This document shows, piece by piece, positions 25,947-34,167 of a stretch of DNA of 64,000 nt. The stretch spans positions 310,001 through 374,000 of the forward strand of contig NZ_JAPQES010000004.1 of the NCBI RefSeq assembly GCF_026735165.1. The letters are read 5' to 3'. This stretch comes from Clostridium ganghwense. Lineage in GTDB: Bacteria > Bacillota > Clostridia > Clostridiales > Clostridiaceae. The number at the start of each line of letters is the position of its first letter. The stretch's first letter is position 1. A program made the position numbers and the translations under genes. The notes under the pieces were generated by a model. It saw nothing but the letters and a program-made list of their open reading frames with translations, was not told the DNA's origin and made no database searches.

Positions 25947-26477
25947 ATGAAAAAAAAATTTGTTAGCATAATTACTCTACTTGCATTAGTAATTTCATTA
26001 TTTAATTATGCCAACGCAATAGTTATCTGTGATTCTGAAACAAAGAATTTATACAAGGAGGAAGCACAAGTTGTAACTGTTTTTAATAGCAAAGGACAAA
26101 ATATTTATATAACTAATTCAGATATACATTTAATGGCTCAGATAGTATATGCCGAAAGCTGTGCTGAACCTTATGAAGGAAAGGTTGCAGTAGCTTCTGT
26201 TATATTAAATAGACTTCGTGATTATAGATTTCCTAACAATATTGAAGGAGTTGTAAAACAAAAAGCTGCCTTTTCTTGTGTAAGAAACGGTAAAATCAAT
26301 GTAACTCCTGATGAAAATTGTTATCGTGCTGTAAACGAAGCTTTAACTGGTAAAGATCCAACAAATAATGCTATTTACTTTTATAATCCAAAGATCGCTA
26401 CATCCAAATGGATGAAAAATATAAATAAATCAAATGCTAAAAAAATTGGAAATCATATTTTTTTCGTAGTAAATTAA
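25947..26477 (+). CDS. SleB-like cell wall hydrolase
   Basis: A 176-residue secreted enzyme starting at the ATG at 25947, with AAGGAGAGG before it; a reading from 25863 would include AT-rich leader sequence. A signal peptide (KKKFVSIITLLALVISLFNYANA) is followed directly by the Hydrolase_2 domain: LMAQIVYAESCAEPYEGKVAVASVILNRL and NNAIYFYNP. The Glu in YAES is the likely catalytic residue. Members are spore-cortex lytic or wall hydrolases. It lacks the peptidoglycan-binding domain of full SleB. Confidence 0.88.
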   Translation: MKKKFVSIITLLALVISLFNYANAIVICDSETKNLYKEEAQVVTVFNSKGQNIYITNSDIHLMAQIVYAESCAEPYEGKVAVASVILNRLRDYRFPNNIEGVVKQKAAFSCVRNGKINVTPDENCYRAVNEALTGKDPTNNAIYFYNPKIATSKWMKNINKSNAKKIGNHIFFVVN

Positions 26478-26544
26478 TTAGTTTACTACATAAATCATTT
26501 CTGCTTACACATGCATATTAATTTTAATATGCCATAAAATACAC

Positions 26545-26579
26545 AAAGCAGTTCATAATCCCTTATTATGAACTGCTTT
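26545..26579. terminator. strong bidirectional terminator
   Basis: AAAGCAGTTCATAAT (26545-26559) and its exact complement (26565-26579) form a 15-bp stem with a 5-nt loop. It serves the hydrolase gene on the plus strand and the thioredoxin reductase gene on the minus strand. Confidence 0.9.
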
Positions 26580-26624
26580 CCTAATTAATTTTTTATTTGG
26601 TTGTTTTCATTTCTAATCTTATTT

Positions 26625-27476
26625 TTAGGATAAATTTTCTACTGCATTTAATACAGCAACTTGCCCTTCGCCAGCTGCCTTAATATATTGATATGGTTTA
26701 CCTGTACAATCTCCTGCAGCATAGCAATTTTTAATATTTGTCTGCATTTTTCTATCTACCTTTATGTGTTCATTTTCCATTTCTAATCCTGGAACTAATT
26801 GACTAGGTGAAATACTATCCTTTAATACAAATACTCCATCGGTCTCAATTGTTTGATTTTTCATAACCAATTTATTAACCCTGTCATCTCCTACAATTTC
26901 AACTGGATTATCATTTATTACTGTTATATTTTCGTTAAGCTTATATTCACCTTTATACATAGGAATATAATATAAAGTTGATGCAAGCTCACTCACATAA
27001 TTTGCTTCTTCTTCAGCTTCTTTATTATATCCTATTATAGTTACTATTTTACCTTTATATAATGGAGCATCACAGGTAGCACAATATCCTACTCCCTTAC
27101 CTAAGAACTCTTCTTCTCCTTTTATCGGTTTTCCATACTGCATCCCTGTAGCTAAAATAATAGATTTGGCTTCATATGTTTTTTGATTTACCATTAAAGC
27201 AAAATAATCTCCCATGGCATAAATAGCATCTATTCGCTCTTCAGTTATTTCAATCTCCATTTTTTTAATATGTTCTTCAAAATGTTTCTTTAGCTCTTTA
27301 CCTGTTACATTATAAAATCCTAAATAATTATTTATCTTAGGAGCTTTTACAAGTTTAGCACTAAAATCTTTATTTCCAAAAATAATTATATTCTTGTTTC
27401 TAATTTTTGCATTTATTGCCGCTTCAAGTCCTGCTGGACCAGAACCAATAACAGCTATATCATATCTATCACTCAT
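26625..27476 (-). CDS. flavin thioredoxin reductase, possibly ferredoxin-dependent (FFTR-like)
   Basis: A 283-residue protein of the thioredoxin reductase fold. The FAD site GSGPAGLEAAI (residues 11-21), the redox CATC pair (Cys132, Cys135) and the C-terminal AAGDCTGKPYQYIKAAGEGQ are intact. The NADPH site is not: where NADPH-dependent enzymes read GGGDSA and HRRxxFR, this has GYNKEA and IPMYKGEY. Clostridial flavin thioredoxin reductases that use reduced ferredoxin lack the same motifs, so that electron source is inferred. It lies 68 nt downstream of trxA, with a hairpin in the gap. Confidence 0.87.
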   Translation of the reverse strand: MSDRYDIAVIGSGPAGLEAAINAKIRNKNIIIFGNKDFSAKLVKAPKINNYLGFYNVTGKELKKHFEEHIKKMEIEITEERIDAIYAMGDYFALMVNQKTYEAKSIILATGMQYGKPIKGEEEFLGKGVGYCATCDAPLYKGKIVTIIGYNKEAEEEANYVSELASTLYYIPMYKGEYKLNENITVINDNPVEIVGDDRVNKLVMKNQTIETDGVFVLKDSISPSQLVPGLEMENEHIKVDRKMQTNIKNCYAAGDCTGKPYQYIKAAGEGQVAVLNAVENLS

Positions 27477-27502
27477 ATATTTACCTCCTAAATATTACAA
27501 AG

Positions 27503-27529
27503 CCGACAATACTTCTAAAGTATTGTCGG
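27503..27529 (-). terminator. hairpin between trxA and the reductase gene
   Basis: A perfect 12-bp stem (CCGACAATACTT/AAGTATTGTCGG) with a 3-nt loop. It is followed on the minus strand by CTTTGTAATATTT, a weak T-tract. It likely acts as a partial terminator or mRNA processing site that lowers reductase relative to thioredoxin. Confidence 0.6.
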
Positions 27530-27544
27530 TCCCTTATTTATATA

Positions 27545-27862
27545 TTAAAGATGTCTTGAAAGTATAGTTTGTATATCTTGTTTTGGTCTAAATCCTACCA
27601 TAGTTTCTACTACTTCACCGTCTTTAAAAACCATAACACATGGTATGCTAGAAATTCTATATTTTTGTGCTATTGCTTGATTTTCATCAACATTAATTTT
27701 AAAGAAATTAGCCTTTTCTCCAACTTCTTCTGCTACTTCATCTATTACAGGTCCTAACATTCTGCAAGGTCCACACCATGGTGCCCAGAAATCAACAACA
27801 GTTGCTGTTTCAGAATTTATTACCTCTTGAACAAAATTTGATCCACCTATTTCTCTTACCAT
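27545..27862 (-). CDS. trxA: thioredoxin
   Basis: A 105-residue thioredoxin starting at the ATG at 27862 (MVREIGGSNF), preceded by GGAGGG; a longer N-terminus would add 10 residues. The redox motif WCGPC (Cys30, Cys33), the cis-Pro region ISSIPCVMVF and the final ILSRHL are as expected. It reduces protein disulfides using electrons from the downstream flavin reductase. Confidence 0.95.
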   Translation of the reverse strand: MVREIGGSNFVQEVINSETATVVDFWAPWCGPCRMLGPVIDEVAEEVGEKANFFKINVDENQAIAQKYRISSIPCVMVFKDGEVVETMVGFRPKQDIQTILSRHL

Positions 27863-28033
27863 AATATCCCTCCACTTTTTAAGAATACTCATACCCTCTT
27901 GGGGTATATCTTATACTATTAATATAACTCTAATCTGTTTACAAGTCAAGTATTAACTTCATATTAATTAATAATTATTTGCAATTATATATCTTATTCT
28001 TTATATGCTTTATTGTTTCCCAAAGTCTTATTT

Positions 28034-28059
28034 TTAAGCTATGTTTTAAATAAATATTG
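28034..28059 (-). repeat. dispersed intergenic motif, copy 2
   Basis: This shares a 17-nt identical stretch with the copy near 8267, and lies upstream of trxA and after the TPR gene terminator. On the minus strand it reads CAATATTTATTTAAAACA then TAGCTTAA. Confidence 0.4.
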
Positions 28060-28069
28060 ATTTTAACAA

Positions 28070-28112
28070 AATACGGTATACAAAATTTTGATAATATTTT
28101 GTATACCGTATT
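28070..28112 (-). terminator. terminator of the TPR-sigma operon
   Basis: A 17-bp perfect stem (AATACGGTATACAAAAT and its complement) with a 9-nt loop, ending 12 nt past the TPR gene. On the minus strand it is followed by TTTGTTAAAATC. Confidence 0.85.
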
Positions 28113-28123
28113 ATTTATATTCA

Positions 28124-29401
28124 TTATTTTTTTATTATATTCCTAATAATAGAATTACTATATTGTGAATTTGGATAATTATTAATAAGCTTTGATGCAT
28201 ATTCCTTTGCTTTTTCTAGATTTACCTCTTTATATATAAGAGCAAGTCTATATAGTACTTCTGCCTCATAGCTTCCCTTTGAAAATCTATTATCATATTC
28301 AGAATAATACTTTATTGCACTTTCATTGTCACCAGTACCCTCATAACAAGAACCTAATACATAAATAATATGCTCATATAAATAATTATCTTTGCCGTAT
28401 AAATAAGCTTTTAATAAATTATCTATAGCATTACTATATCCTTTAGAAGTCATTAAGTATTCTTTACCTTTTGTATAAAAATATTTTACTCCATCTTTCT
28501 TAAGTACTTCTTCACTTTGTGTTAATATAGTTCTATTATTTATACCTAAATTTGCATTTTTCCACTTTGAAACATATTCATGAAGTTTATTATAGTCACT
28601 TTTTTGCAAACTATTTTTTATCTCTTCATAAGGGAAAACTTCTGCTTTCTTCTTTTCAACCTCAGCCTTTTTTTTATCCTCATCTGCTTTTTTAGCAGCT
28701 GGTTCCGTTTTTTTTACTGCAACATTCTTTTTCTCTTGAACAGCTTCTGTTTTATCAACCTGATTTTTGCTTGGTAGCGCAACTTTTTTTATTGCAGGTA
28801 TACCAAATTTTCCAATTGCAAAACATAATAATAATAAAACTAGAACTGTAATTATCTTTCTATATATTTTAGGATTATTTTCAAATTTTTTTCTTTTAAT
28901 CCCATACTTAATCAGTTCCTTCTTATTTCTTAGGGCTACGTCATTTTTTTTATCTATTTTTAAAACTTTATTTACATACTCAGTAGCTTTTTCATACTTC
29001 CCAAGTTTTATATAGCAAGTTGCTATAGCATTATCTACATTTATACAATTATAATCACTTTCTTTACATTCCATAAGAATTTCTAAAGCTTCTTTTATAT
29101 TTAACTCCTTAATTAAACCTATTGCATTTGCATACAAAGTTAATTTTTTTTCATCTTCTTTTAAACTTTGTAAATATTTCTTGGATACTCCATCATCATT
29201 AACTTCATAATTTAATTTCCAAATAGCATTTGCACTATCTATATCACCCTTTAAATAGTACAACAATCCTTTCAGATTTAAAGAAGCTCTATTCTTCATA
29301 TTCGTAGATATACTTTCTTCACATATATCTATAGCTTCATCAATGTATCCACTTTGATACTTATTTAAAGCCTTTAGGTATAATTTATTTGACTTATTCA
29401 T
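28124..29401 (-). CDS. TPR-repeat membrane protein
   Basis: A 425-residue protein. Cytoplasmic TPR repeats lie in residues 1-165 (YQSGYIDEAIDICEES; ALEILMECKESDYN; GKYEKATEYVNKVL). One membrane helix (about 178-198) is followed by a Lys/Glu-rich linker (about 205-245) and more TPR motifs outside, to residue 420. It is last in the sigma factor operon, 26 nt after the lipoprotein gene, so it may be part of a regulated envelope complex. Confidence 0.8.
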   Translation of the reverse strand: MNKSNKLYLKALNKYQSGYIDEAIDICEESISTNMKNRASLNLKGLLYYLKGDIDSANAIWKLNYEVNDDGVSKKYLQSLKEDEKKLTLYANAIGLIKELNIKEALEILMECKESDYNCINVDNAIATCYIKLGKYEKATEYVNKVLKIDKKNDVALRNKKELIKYGIKRKKFENNPKIYRKIITVLVLLLLCFAIGKFGIPAIKKVALPSKNQVDKTEAVQEKKNVAVKKTEPAAKKADEDKKKAEVEKKKAEVFPYEEIKNSLQKSDYNKLHEYVSKWKNANLGINNRTILTQSEEVLKKDGVKYFYTKGKEYLMTSKGYSNAIDNLLKAYLYGKDNYLYEHIIYVLGSCYEGTGDNESAIKYYSEYDNRFSKGSYEAEVLYRLALIYKEVNLEKAKEYASKLINNYPNSQYSNSIIRNIIKK

Positions 29402-29427
29402 TATCCTCAGCTCTTTTTCTTCCTAAA

Positions 29428-30168
29428 TTATTTTAAATCAATAACCATCTTTTCAGTATGATTTTTCATTAGCTCCTCATCATCATAAACTAAAATCTGA
29501 AGTTCTAATTTATTTTCAACTTTCTTAGCTGATATAACTTGTTTTCTTGAATTTTTTGTATCATATAATAGAGTAGTTTTACCTGTTTTAGTATTTATCT
29601 TATATACATTTCCACCTAATGCAACTGTACCATATCCTAAACCAACTATAGAAATAATATTTTCATCATCAATCCACTCTATAGATTTTGGTGAATTCTG
29701 ATTTTCTCCCGCTACAACTTCAAGAGCCCATTTTTCTCCACTTGATAAATCTTTTAAATAAATCTTCCCTATTCCTTCTTCCTCTGCATCTGGACCTTTT
29801 CCTTCTATACATGCACTCAATTTCTTATTTACAGAATTCTCCCATTCTGTACCAAATTCTGGTTCAATCTTTTTATCTAATTGATGCTTTACAAATTTAA
29901 CCGTATTTTCTTCTTCTTTTCCTGTTTCTTCCTCTTCAGCGTTGCTTTTATTATCTTTTGCACCAGATTCTTGATCCTTATTTTCTGGTATCTTGTCTTT
30001 ATCTTTTATATCAGTAGTATTGTTTTTATCTGCAGCTACTTTGTTTTCTTCTACCTTATCCTTATTTTTTGTACATCCTATGAGAGAAATAGGACTTGTA
30101 ATTAACAACATACACAATATAAAACTAGTAATTTTCTTATACTCAATAAATTTATTTTTAAAACTCAT
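29428..30168 (-). CDS. DUF4652 lipoprotein, operon partner of the ECF anti-sigma factor
   Basis: A 246-residue lipoprotein starting at the ATG at 30168, preceded by GGGAGGG; a longer start at 30183 is less likely. The lipobox is ISLIGC near residue 32. A Lys/Glu/Asn-rich linker is followed by a domain matching DUF4652: ACIEGKGPDAEEEGIGKIY, LKDLSSGEKWALEV, IEWIDDENIISI, GYGTVALGGNVYKI. The same domain, more diverged, forms the outer half of the neighbouring anti-sigma factor. This suggests that the two proteins bind the same ligand or partner outside the cell. Confidence 0.82.
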   Translation of the reverse strand: MSFKNKFIEYKKITSFILCMLLITSPISLIGCTKNKDKVEENKVAADKNNTTDIKDKDKIPENKDQESGAKDNKSNAEEEETGKEEENTVKFVKHQLDKKIEPEFGTEWENSVNKKLSACIEGKGPDAEEEGIGKIYLKDLSSGEKWALEVVAGENQNSPKSIEWIDDENIISIVGLGYGTVALGGNVYKINTKTGKTTLLYDTKNSRKQVISAKKVENKLELQILVYDDEELMKNHTEKMVIDLK

Positions 30169-30186
30169 AAAACTCCCTCCCAAATT

Positions 30187-31449
30187 CTATTGTTTTTCTT
30201 TGTCATTATTTATTATACCATTTTGTACATTATATATCGTATAATCTTCTATAGAATTTTCATTAGAATCATTGTTGTTATTCATTTTTAGCTTAATTTT
30301 TATATTGTTTTCATTACTTTTTTCAATATCTACAATATTAGCTTCATTATTTTCAGTTTTATAAACTTTAAGTGCCTTTCCAGTACAAGCGTTTAATAGG
30401 TACAGTTCTTCATTCTGCACTTTATTCTCTTTTACTACTTCACTTACTACAAATAAATTTCCATCTTCACTCCACTTTACATATTTAATTAAATTCTTAG
30501 CTTCGCTATCTATTATTTTTAATGACCACTCACTATTATTTTTCAAATCTTTTATATATAACTTATTTGTGTCATTTTCTATGCTTTTATATTCTTTTTC
30601 TACTACACAATAGCTTAATCTTCTATCAGGAGAATTATACCATTTATTACTTCTTTGTAAAACTAGTTTTTCTTCTATTGATTTTTTTTCAAATTGTATT
30701 TCACTATTTAAACTCTCCTTATTAAACTCATCTTCATTTTCTAACGCCATGGTAATAAGATTTCTATCTTCTTCACTCCCCTTATCACCTTTAAATAAAT
30801 CTTCATTAGAATTTTTAATATTTTCTTTTGAATTATTATTTGACCCCTCTGAAGATTTGTTATCATCAATTGTTGCTTTTTCTGTATGTTGATTTTCAAC
30901 AGATGCAGTTTGTTTATTGTCTTCTTCTTTTCTAACTATTGCTGATGAATTTTCTTTTTTATCTTTCTTCAATTCTTTTTCTTCTATTTTTCCTTGTTTT
31001 TTATCTACAGAATCCATTGCAATTTTACTCTGTGATGAAATTTCCTTATCTACAGCTCTTTCAGCTACATTAACCTTATCCTGTTTAGAATTATTTCCAA
31101 TATTAAATTTTGAAATAGGATTAATCATTACTATAAATGCCACTGCAGCAGCTATTGGTGCACCTATTTGAATGTATCTTCTAAAATTTCCCTTACTTTT
31201 TCTTACTATATTTTTCTTATATCTATCATGATCGATTTTTTCCATAATACTATCCTTTTGACTAGTAAAAACAACATCATCACAATTAAATGCTTCCTCA
31301 ACAGCTTGTCTAAATAGCATTTCTTCATTATATAATTCCCTACATTTCATGCAAGATTTAATGTGTTCTTCCATCTCAATTTTCAAATCATCACTTATAT
31401 CTTCTAATATATATTTTTCTAAGTTGTCGATGAATATCTTGCAATTCAT
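30187..31449 (-). CDS. ECF anti-sigma factor with zinc-finger and DUF4652-like outer domain
   Basis: A 420-residue protein. The N-terminal HxxxCxxC (His29, Cys33, Cys36) is a zf-HC2 anti-sigma domain. One membrane helix (about 91-110) is followed by a low-complexity Lys/Glu/Asn linker (about 120-240) and an outer domain from about 270 (KWYNSPDRRLSY, KLYIKDLKNNSEWSLKI, YVKWSEDGNLFVVSE) that looks like DUF4652. It binds and restrains the sigma factor encoded 4 nt upstream, and its outer domain probably senses a signal. Confidence 0.88.
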   Translation of the reverse strand: MNCKIFIDNLEKYILEDISDDLKIEMEEHIKSCMKCRELYNEEMLFRQAVEEAFNCDDVVFTSQKDSIMEKIDHDRYKKNIVRKSKGNFRRYIQIGAPIAAAVAFIVMINPISKFNIGNNSKQDKVNVAERAVDKEISSQSKIAMDSVDKKQGKIEEKELKKDKKENSSAIVRKEEDNKQTASVENQHTEKATIDDNKSSEGSNNNSKENIKNSNEDLFKGDKGSEEDRNLITMALENEDEFNKESLNSEIQFEKKSIEEKLVLQRSNKWYNSPDRRLSYCVVEKEYKSIENDTNKLYIKDLKNNSEWSLKIIDSEAKNLIKYVKWSEDGNLFVVSEVVKENKVQNEELYLLNACTGKALKVYKTENNEANIVDIEKSNENNIKIKLKMNNNNDSNENSIEDYTIYNVQNGIINNDKEKQ

Positions 31450-31453
31450 ATTC

Positions 31454-32008
31454 TCACCCCTTTTCGCTAATAGCTATATATTCCTTAAATTTCTCTTTTA
31501 CTTTATAATATCTCCTTTTAACCGCTGATTCACTCATTTCAAGAATTTTAGATATATCATTAAAAGTTAACTTCTGCAGATATCTATGTGAAATTATTTG
31601 CTTATCTACATGTTCTAGTTTGTTTATATATTTTTCTATTTCTTTTTTTGTCTCTTTATATTCAAGATTCTGTTCTGGGGAAATTTCTTTTGAAGTTATA
31701 GGTTTTACCTCTTCTATATTTACATTTTCTATTTTTTTATACTTTCTAATATAATCAATGCATTTATTTTTAGCTATTCTTAAAATCCAATTAGAAAATT
31801 TGTATCTATTATCAAAAGTATCTAATTTATTATATACTGTTATAAATACCTCTTGAGTTATATCCTCCGAAGCTTCCTTGTCTTTAATCATACTATAAAT
31901 AAATTTCAATATGGTCATTTCATATCTATTTACAATAGCTTCAAAGCTTTCTACACTTCCCTCCAAAATTTCCTGAACTAATCTTGCATCTTCTTCGCTG
32001 TTGAACAA
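31454..32008 (-). CDS. ECF-type RNA polymerase sigma factor
   Basis: A 184-residue sigma-70 family ECF factor with region 2 (SEDITQEVFITVYNKL; KFSNWILRIAKNKCIDYIRK) and region 4 (LTFNDISKILEMSESAVKRRYYKVKEKF). The start is a TTG at 32008 with GGGGGGAG upstream. The promoter at 32041-32070 matches ECF factors, so it likely activates its own operon. The downstream anti-sigma gene is 4 nt away. Its target regulon cannot be read here. Confidence 0.93.
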   Translation of the reverse strand: MFNSEEDARLVQEILEGSVESFEAIVNRYEMTILKFIYSMIKDKEASEDITQEVFITVYNKLDTFDNRYKFSNWILRIAKNKCIDYIRKYKKIENVNIEEVKPITSKEISPEQNLEYKETKKEIEKYINKLEHVDKQIISHRYLQKLTFNDISKILEMSESAVKRRYYKVKEKFKEYIAISEKG

Positions 32009-32040
32009 GTGGCTCTCCCCCCTAACACCTGTCTAATAAT

Positions 32041-32070
32041 TTATACGATAATTATACAGTAAAAGTTGTA
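32041..32070 (-). promoter_or_regulatory. probable ECF sigma-dependent promoter
   Basis: On the minus strand TACAAC (32065-32070) is followed after 17 nt by CGTATAA (32041-32047), close to the SigW-type pattern with AAC in the -35 and CGTA in the -10. The start would be about 25 nt before the sigma gene. Confidence 0.65.
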
Positions 32071-32131
32071 AAAATAAAAAAAATAATGTTATATTTTCAT
32101 ACCCAACATATTAATTAAATATATATTTAAT

Positions 32132-32173
32132 AATAAAAGGCTTTATATCCTTAAAGATATAAAGCCTTTTATT
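32132..32173 (-). terminator. terminator of ptsI
   Basis: An 18-bp perfect stem (AATAAAAGGCTTTATATC and its complement) with a 6-nt loop. It lies 14 nt past the ptsI stop and has A/T flanks on both sides. Confidence 0.9.
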
Positions 32174-32186
32174 CATTTATTTTAAA

Positions 32187-33803
32187 TTAGTTATTCATTA
32201 TTATTTGTTTAGCTTTTAATATTGATGTAGCACTCATTGAGAATTCATCTAAACCATACTCAACAAGTGTTGGTATCATTGATTCATCTCCAGCTACTTC
32301 TCCACACATTCCGCACCATTTTCCTTCTTTATGTGCAGCATCTATTGTCATTTTTATAAGTCTTAATACTGCTGGATGATTTGGTTTATATAGATATGAA
32401 ACTTTTTCATTCATTCTATCTGCAGCAAGTGTATATTGAATTAAATCATTAGTTCCTATACTAAAGAAGTCAACATATTTTGCAAGTTCATCAGCACAAA
32501 CTGCTGCTGCAGGTATTTCAACCATCATTCCAACTTCTAAATCTGCATTAAATTCTTTTCCTTCTGCTCTTAATTCATCCATGCATTCACTAAGAACTTC
32601 TTTAGCAGCTAAAAATTCTTCAAGTGAAGAAATCATTGGGAACATTATCTTTATGTTTCCATAAGCTGAAGCTCTTAATAATGCTCTTAATTGAATTTTA
32701 AATATCTCTTTTCTATCAAGGCATAATCTTATTGCTCTATAACCTAAGAATGGATTCATTTCTTCTGGTAATGGAAGATATGGAAGCTTCTTATCTCCTC
32801 CAATATCAAGTGTTCTTATAACTATTGGTCTTCCTTCTGCTTTTTCTCCAACATATTTATATGATTCAAATTGTTCTTCTTCTGTTGGCATATCCTCTCT
32901 ATCCATGTATAAGAACTCAGTTCTGAATAATCCTACACCATCTCCACCATTTTCAAGTACTTGGTGTATATCTTCTGCTTTTCCTATGTTTCCACAAACT
33001 TCTACACGTTTTCCTGCTTTAGTTACTGTTTCAACTTCTATAAGTTTCTTTAATTCTTCCTTCTCTTTTTCATAAGCAGCTTTCTTTTCTTCATATTGTG
33101 CTATTGTAGCTTCATCTGGGTTTATGATTGCTAACCCTTCTTCTCCATCTAGGATAACAGTATCTCCATCTTTAACACATTCAGTTATATCCATTAAACC
33201 AACAACAGCTGGAATTTCTAAAGTTCTTGCCATGATAGCACTATGTGAAGTTCTTCCACCTATATTTGTTAAGAAACCAATAACTTTATTCTTATCAAGT
33301 TGTGCTGTATCTGATGGTGTTAAATCATGTGCTACAACTATAGTATTTTCTTGTAAATCTTCAAGTCCAGAACCTGCTTTTCCTGCAAGATTTGCAAGTA
33401 TTCTGTTTCCAACGTCTTTAATGTCCGCAGCTCTTTCTTTCATGTACTCATCTTCCATAGCTCCAAAGATACCCATGTACATTTCTATAACATCATTTAA
33501 TGCTTTTTCAGCATTTACCATATTTGACTCTATGTTCATTTCAACTGCTCCAGTAAATTCTGGGTCATCTAAAAGCATCATATGACTTTCAAATACAGCT
33601 GCCTTTGCTGCTCCAAGATCTTTTTCTGCTTTTTCTTTTATTTTAGTTAATTGTTCTCTTGAGTTTTCTATTGCCTTATTTAGTTTTGTCTTTTCTGCGT
33701 CTAAATCTGTTATTTTCGTCTCAACTATACAAACTTCATTATCTTCTTTTATAACAACATTCCCTATTGCATAACCTTTTGATGCAGCTATACCTTTTTT
33801 CAT
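32187..33803 (-). CDS. ptsI: PTS enzyme I (phosphoenolpyruvate-protein phosphotransferase)
   Basis: A 538-residue enzyme I, a little shorter than the usual 570. It has the N-terminal region (MKKGIAASKGYAIGNVV), the phosphohistidine motif GGRTSHSAIMARTLEIPAVVG (His near residue 186) and the PEP-binding C-terminal TIM-barrel (GLFRTEFLYMDR; GTNDLIQYTLAADR; CGEVAGD). It passes phosphate from PEP to HPr. It is monocistronic, with a sigma-54 promoter about 100 nt upstream and three palindromes further upstream. ptsH is not in the window. Confidence 0.97.
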   Translation of the reverse strand: MKKGIAASKGYAIGNVVIKEDNEVCIVETKITDLDAEKTKLNKAIENSREQLTKIKEKAEKDLGAAKAAVFESHMMLLDDPEFTGAVEMNIESNMVNAEKALNDVIEMYMGIFGAMEDEYMKERAADIKDVGNRILANLAGKAGSGLEDLQENTIVVAHDLTPSDTAQLDKNKVIGFLTNIGGRTSHSAIMARTLEIPAVVGLMDITECVKDGDTVILDGEEGLAIINPDEATIAQYEEKKAAYEKEKEELKKLIEVETVTKAGKRVEVCGNIGKAEDIHQVLENGGDGVGLFRTEFLYMDREDMPTEEEQFESYKYVGEKAEGRPIVIRTLDIGGDKKLPYLPLPEEMNPFLGYRAIRLCLDRKEIFKIQLRALLRASAYGNIKIMFPMISSLEEFLAAKEVLSECMDELRAEGKEFNADLEVGMMVEIPAAAVCADELAKYVDFFSIGTNDLIQYTLAADRMNEKVSYLYKPNHPAVLRLIKMTIDAAHKEGKWCGMCGEVAGDESMIPTLVEYGLDEFSMSATSILKAKQIIMNN

Positions 33804-33903
33804 TACATTTCCTCCTAAAAATCATTTCACACAAAATTATTATAAAAACAATAAATTTTTAACTATTTTTAAATAGTTGTTAAATCGGACCACTACTTTT
33901 ATA

Positions 33904-33919
33904 AGCATAAATCATGCCA
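33904..33919 (-). promoter_or_regulatory. sigma-54 (-24/-12) promoter of ptsI
   Basis: On the minus strand the sequence is TGGCAT-GATTT-ATGCT. It keeps the invariant GG (33917-33918) and GC (33905-33906) separated by exactly 10 nt. The start site is about 90 nt before the ptsI ATG. The consensus is TGGCACN5TTGCW, so it has two mismatches. Confidence 0.8.
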
Positions 33920-33995
33920 TTTTTCCAAAAGCACCTCCAACTTGTCGAATTTTCGCTATTCCTAGCATTTTTCTAAAATATGCCGGAATACTTTT

Positions 33996-34012
33996 TTGAT
34001 ATTTTTTATCAA
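33996..34012. promoter_or_regulatory. 17-bp palindromic operator, copy 1
   Basis: TTGATA-TTTTT-TATCAA, extended by ACTC downstream on the plus strand. It is centred about 90 bp upstream of the ptsI -24/-12 element, a usual distance for an enhancer. It matches copies 2 and 3 except one base in the centre. Confidence 0.78.
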
Positions 34013-34098
34013 CTCTTAACTATAAATATAGTTATTATGCCCTTATAAAATCTATATAATTCCACTAGACTAGCCGGTTTATATGCTGTATTATATAC

Positions 34099-34115
34099 TT
34101 GATACTTTTTATCAA
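34099..34115. promoter_or_regulatory. 17-bp palindromic operator, copy 2
   Basis: TTGATA-CTTTT-TATCAA, followed by CTC as in copy 1. It begins 103 bp from copy 1 and 33 bp before copy 3. The left arm TTGATA also fits as the -35 element of the activator gene. Confidence 0.78.
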
Positions 34116-34122
34116 CTCATTT

Positions 34123-34128
34123 TATAAT
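34123..34128 (+). promoter_or_regulatory. -10 box of the activator gene
   Basis: TATAAT lies 18 nt downstream of the TTGATA of operator copy 2, giving a plausible vegetative promoter for the activator gene whose start codon is 40 nt further on. Operator copy 3 lies immediately downstream. Confidence 0.6.
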
Positions 34129-34131
34129 TTT

Positions 34132-34148
34132 TTGATACTTTTTATCAA
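34132..34148. promoter_or_regulatory. 17-bp palindromic operator, copy 3
   Basis: TTGATA-CTTTT-TATCAA lies between the -10 box and the ribosome-binding site of the activator gene, where bound protein would block transcription of that gene. It is identical in the 17-bp core to copy 2. Confidence 0.78.
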
Positions 34149-34167
34149 GTAAAGGAGTTTCAATTTT

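Noticed and set aside
33124-33585. Plus-strand frame opposite ptsI
   Set aside because: Exact shadow of the enzyme I gene; no start site or domain of its own.
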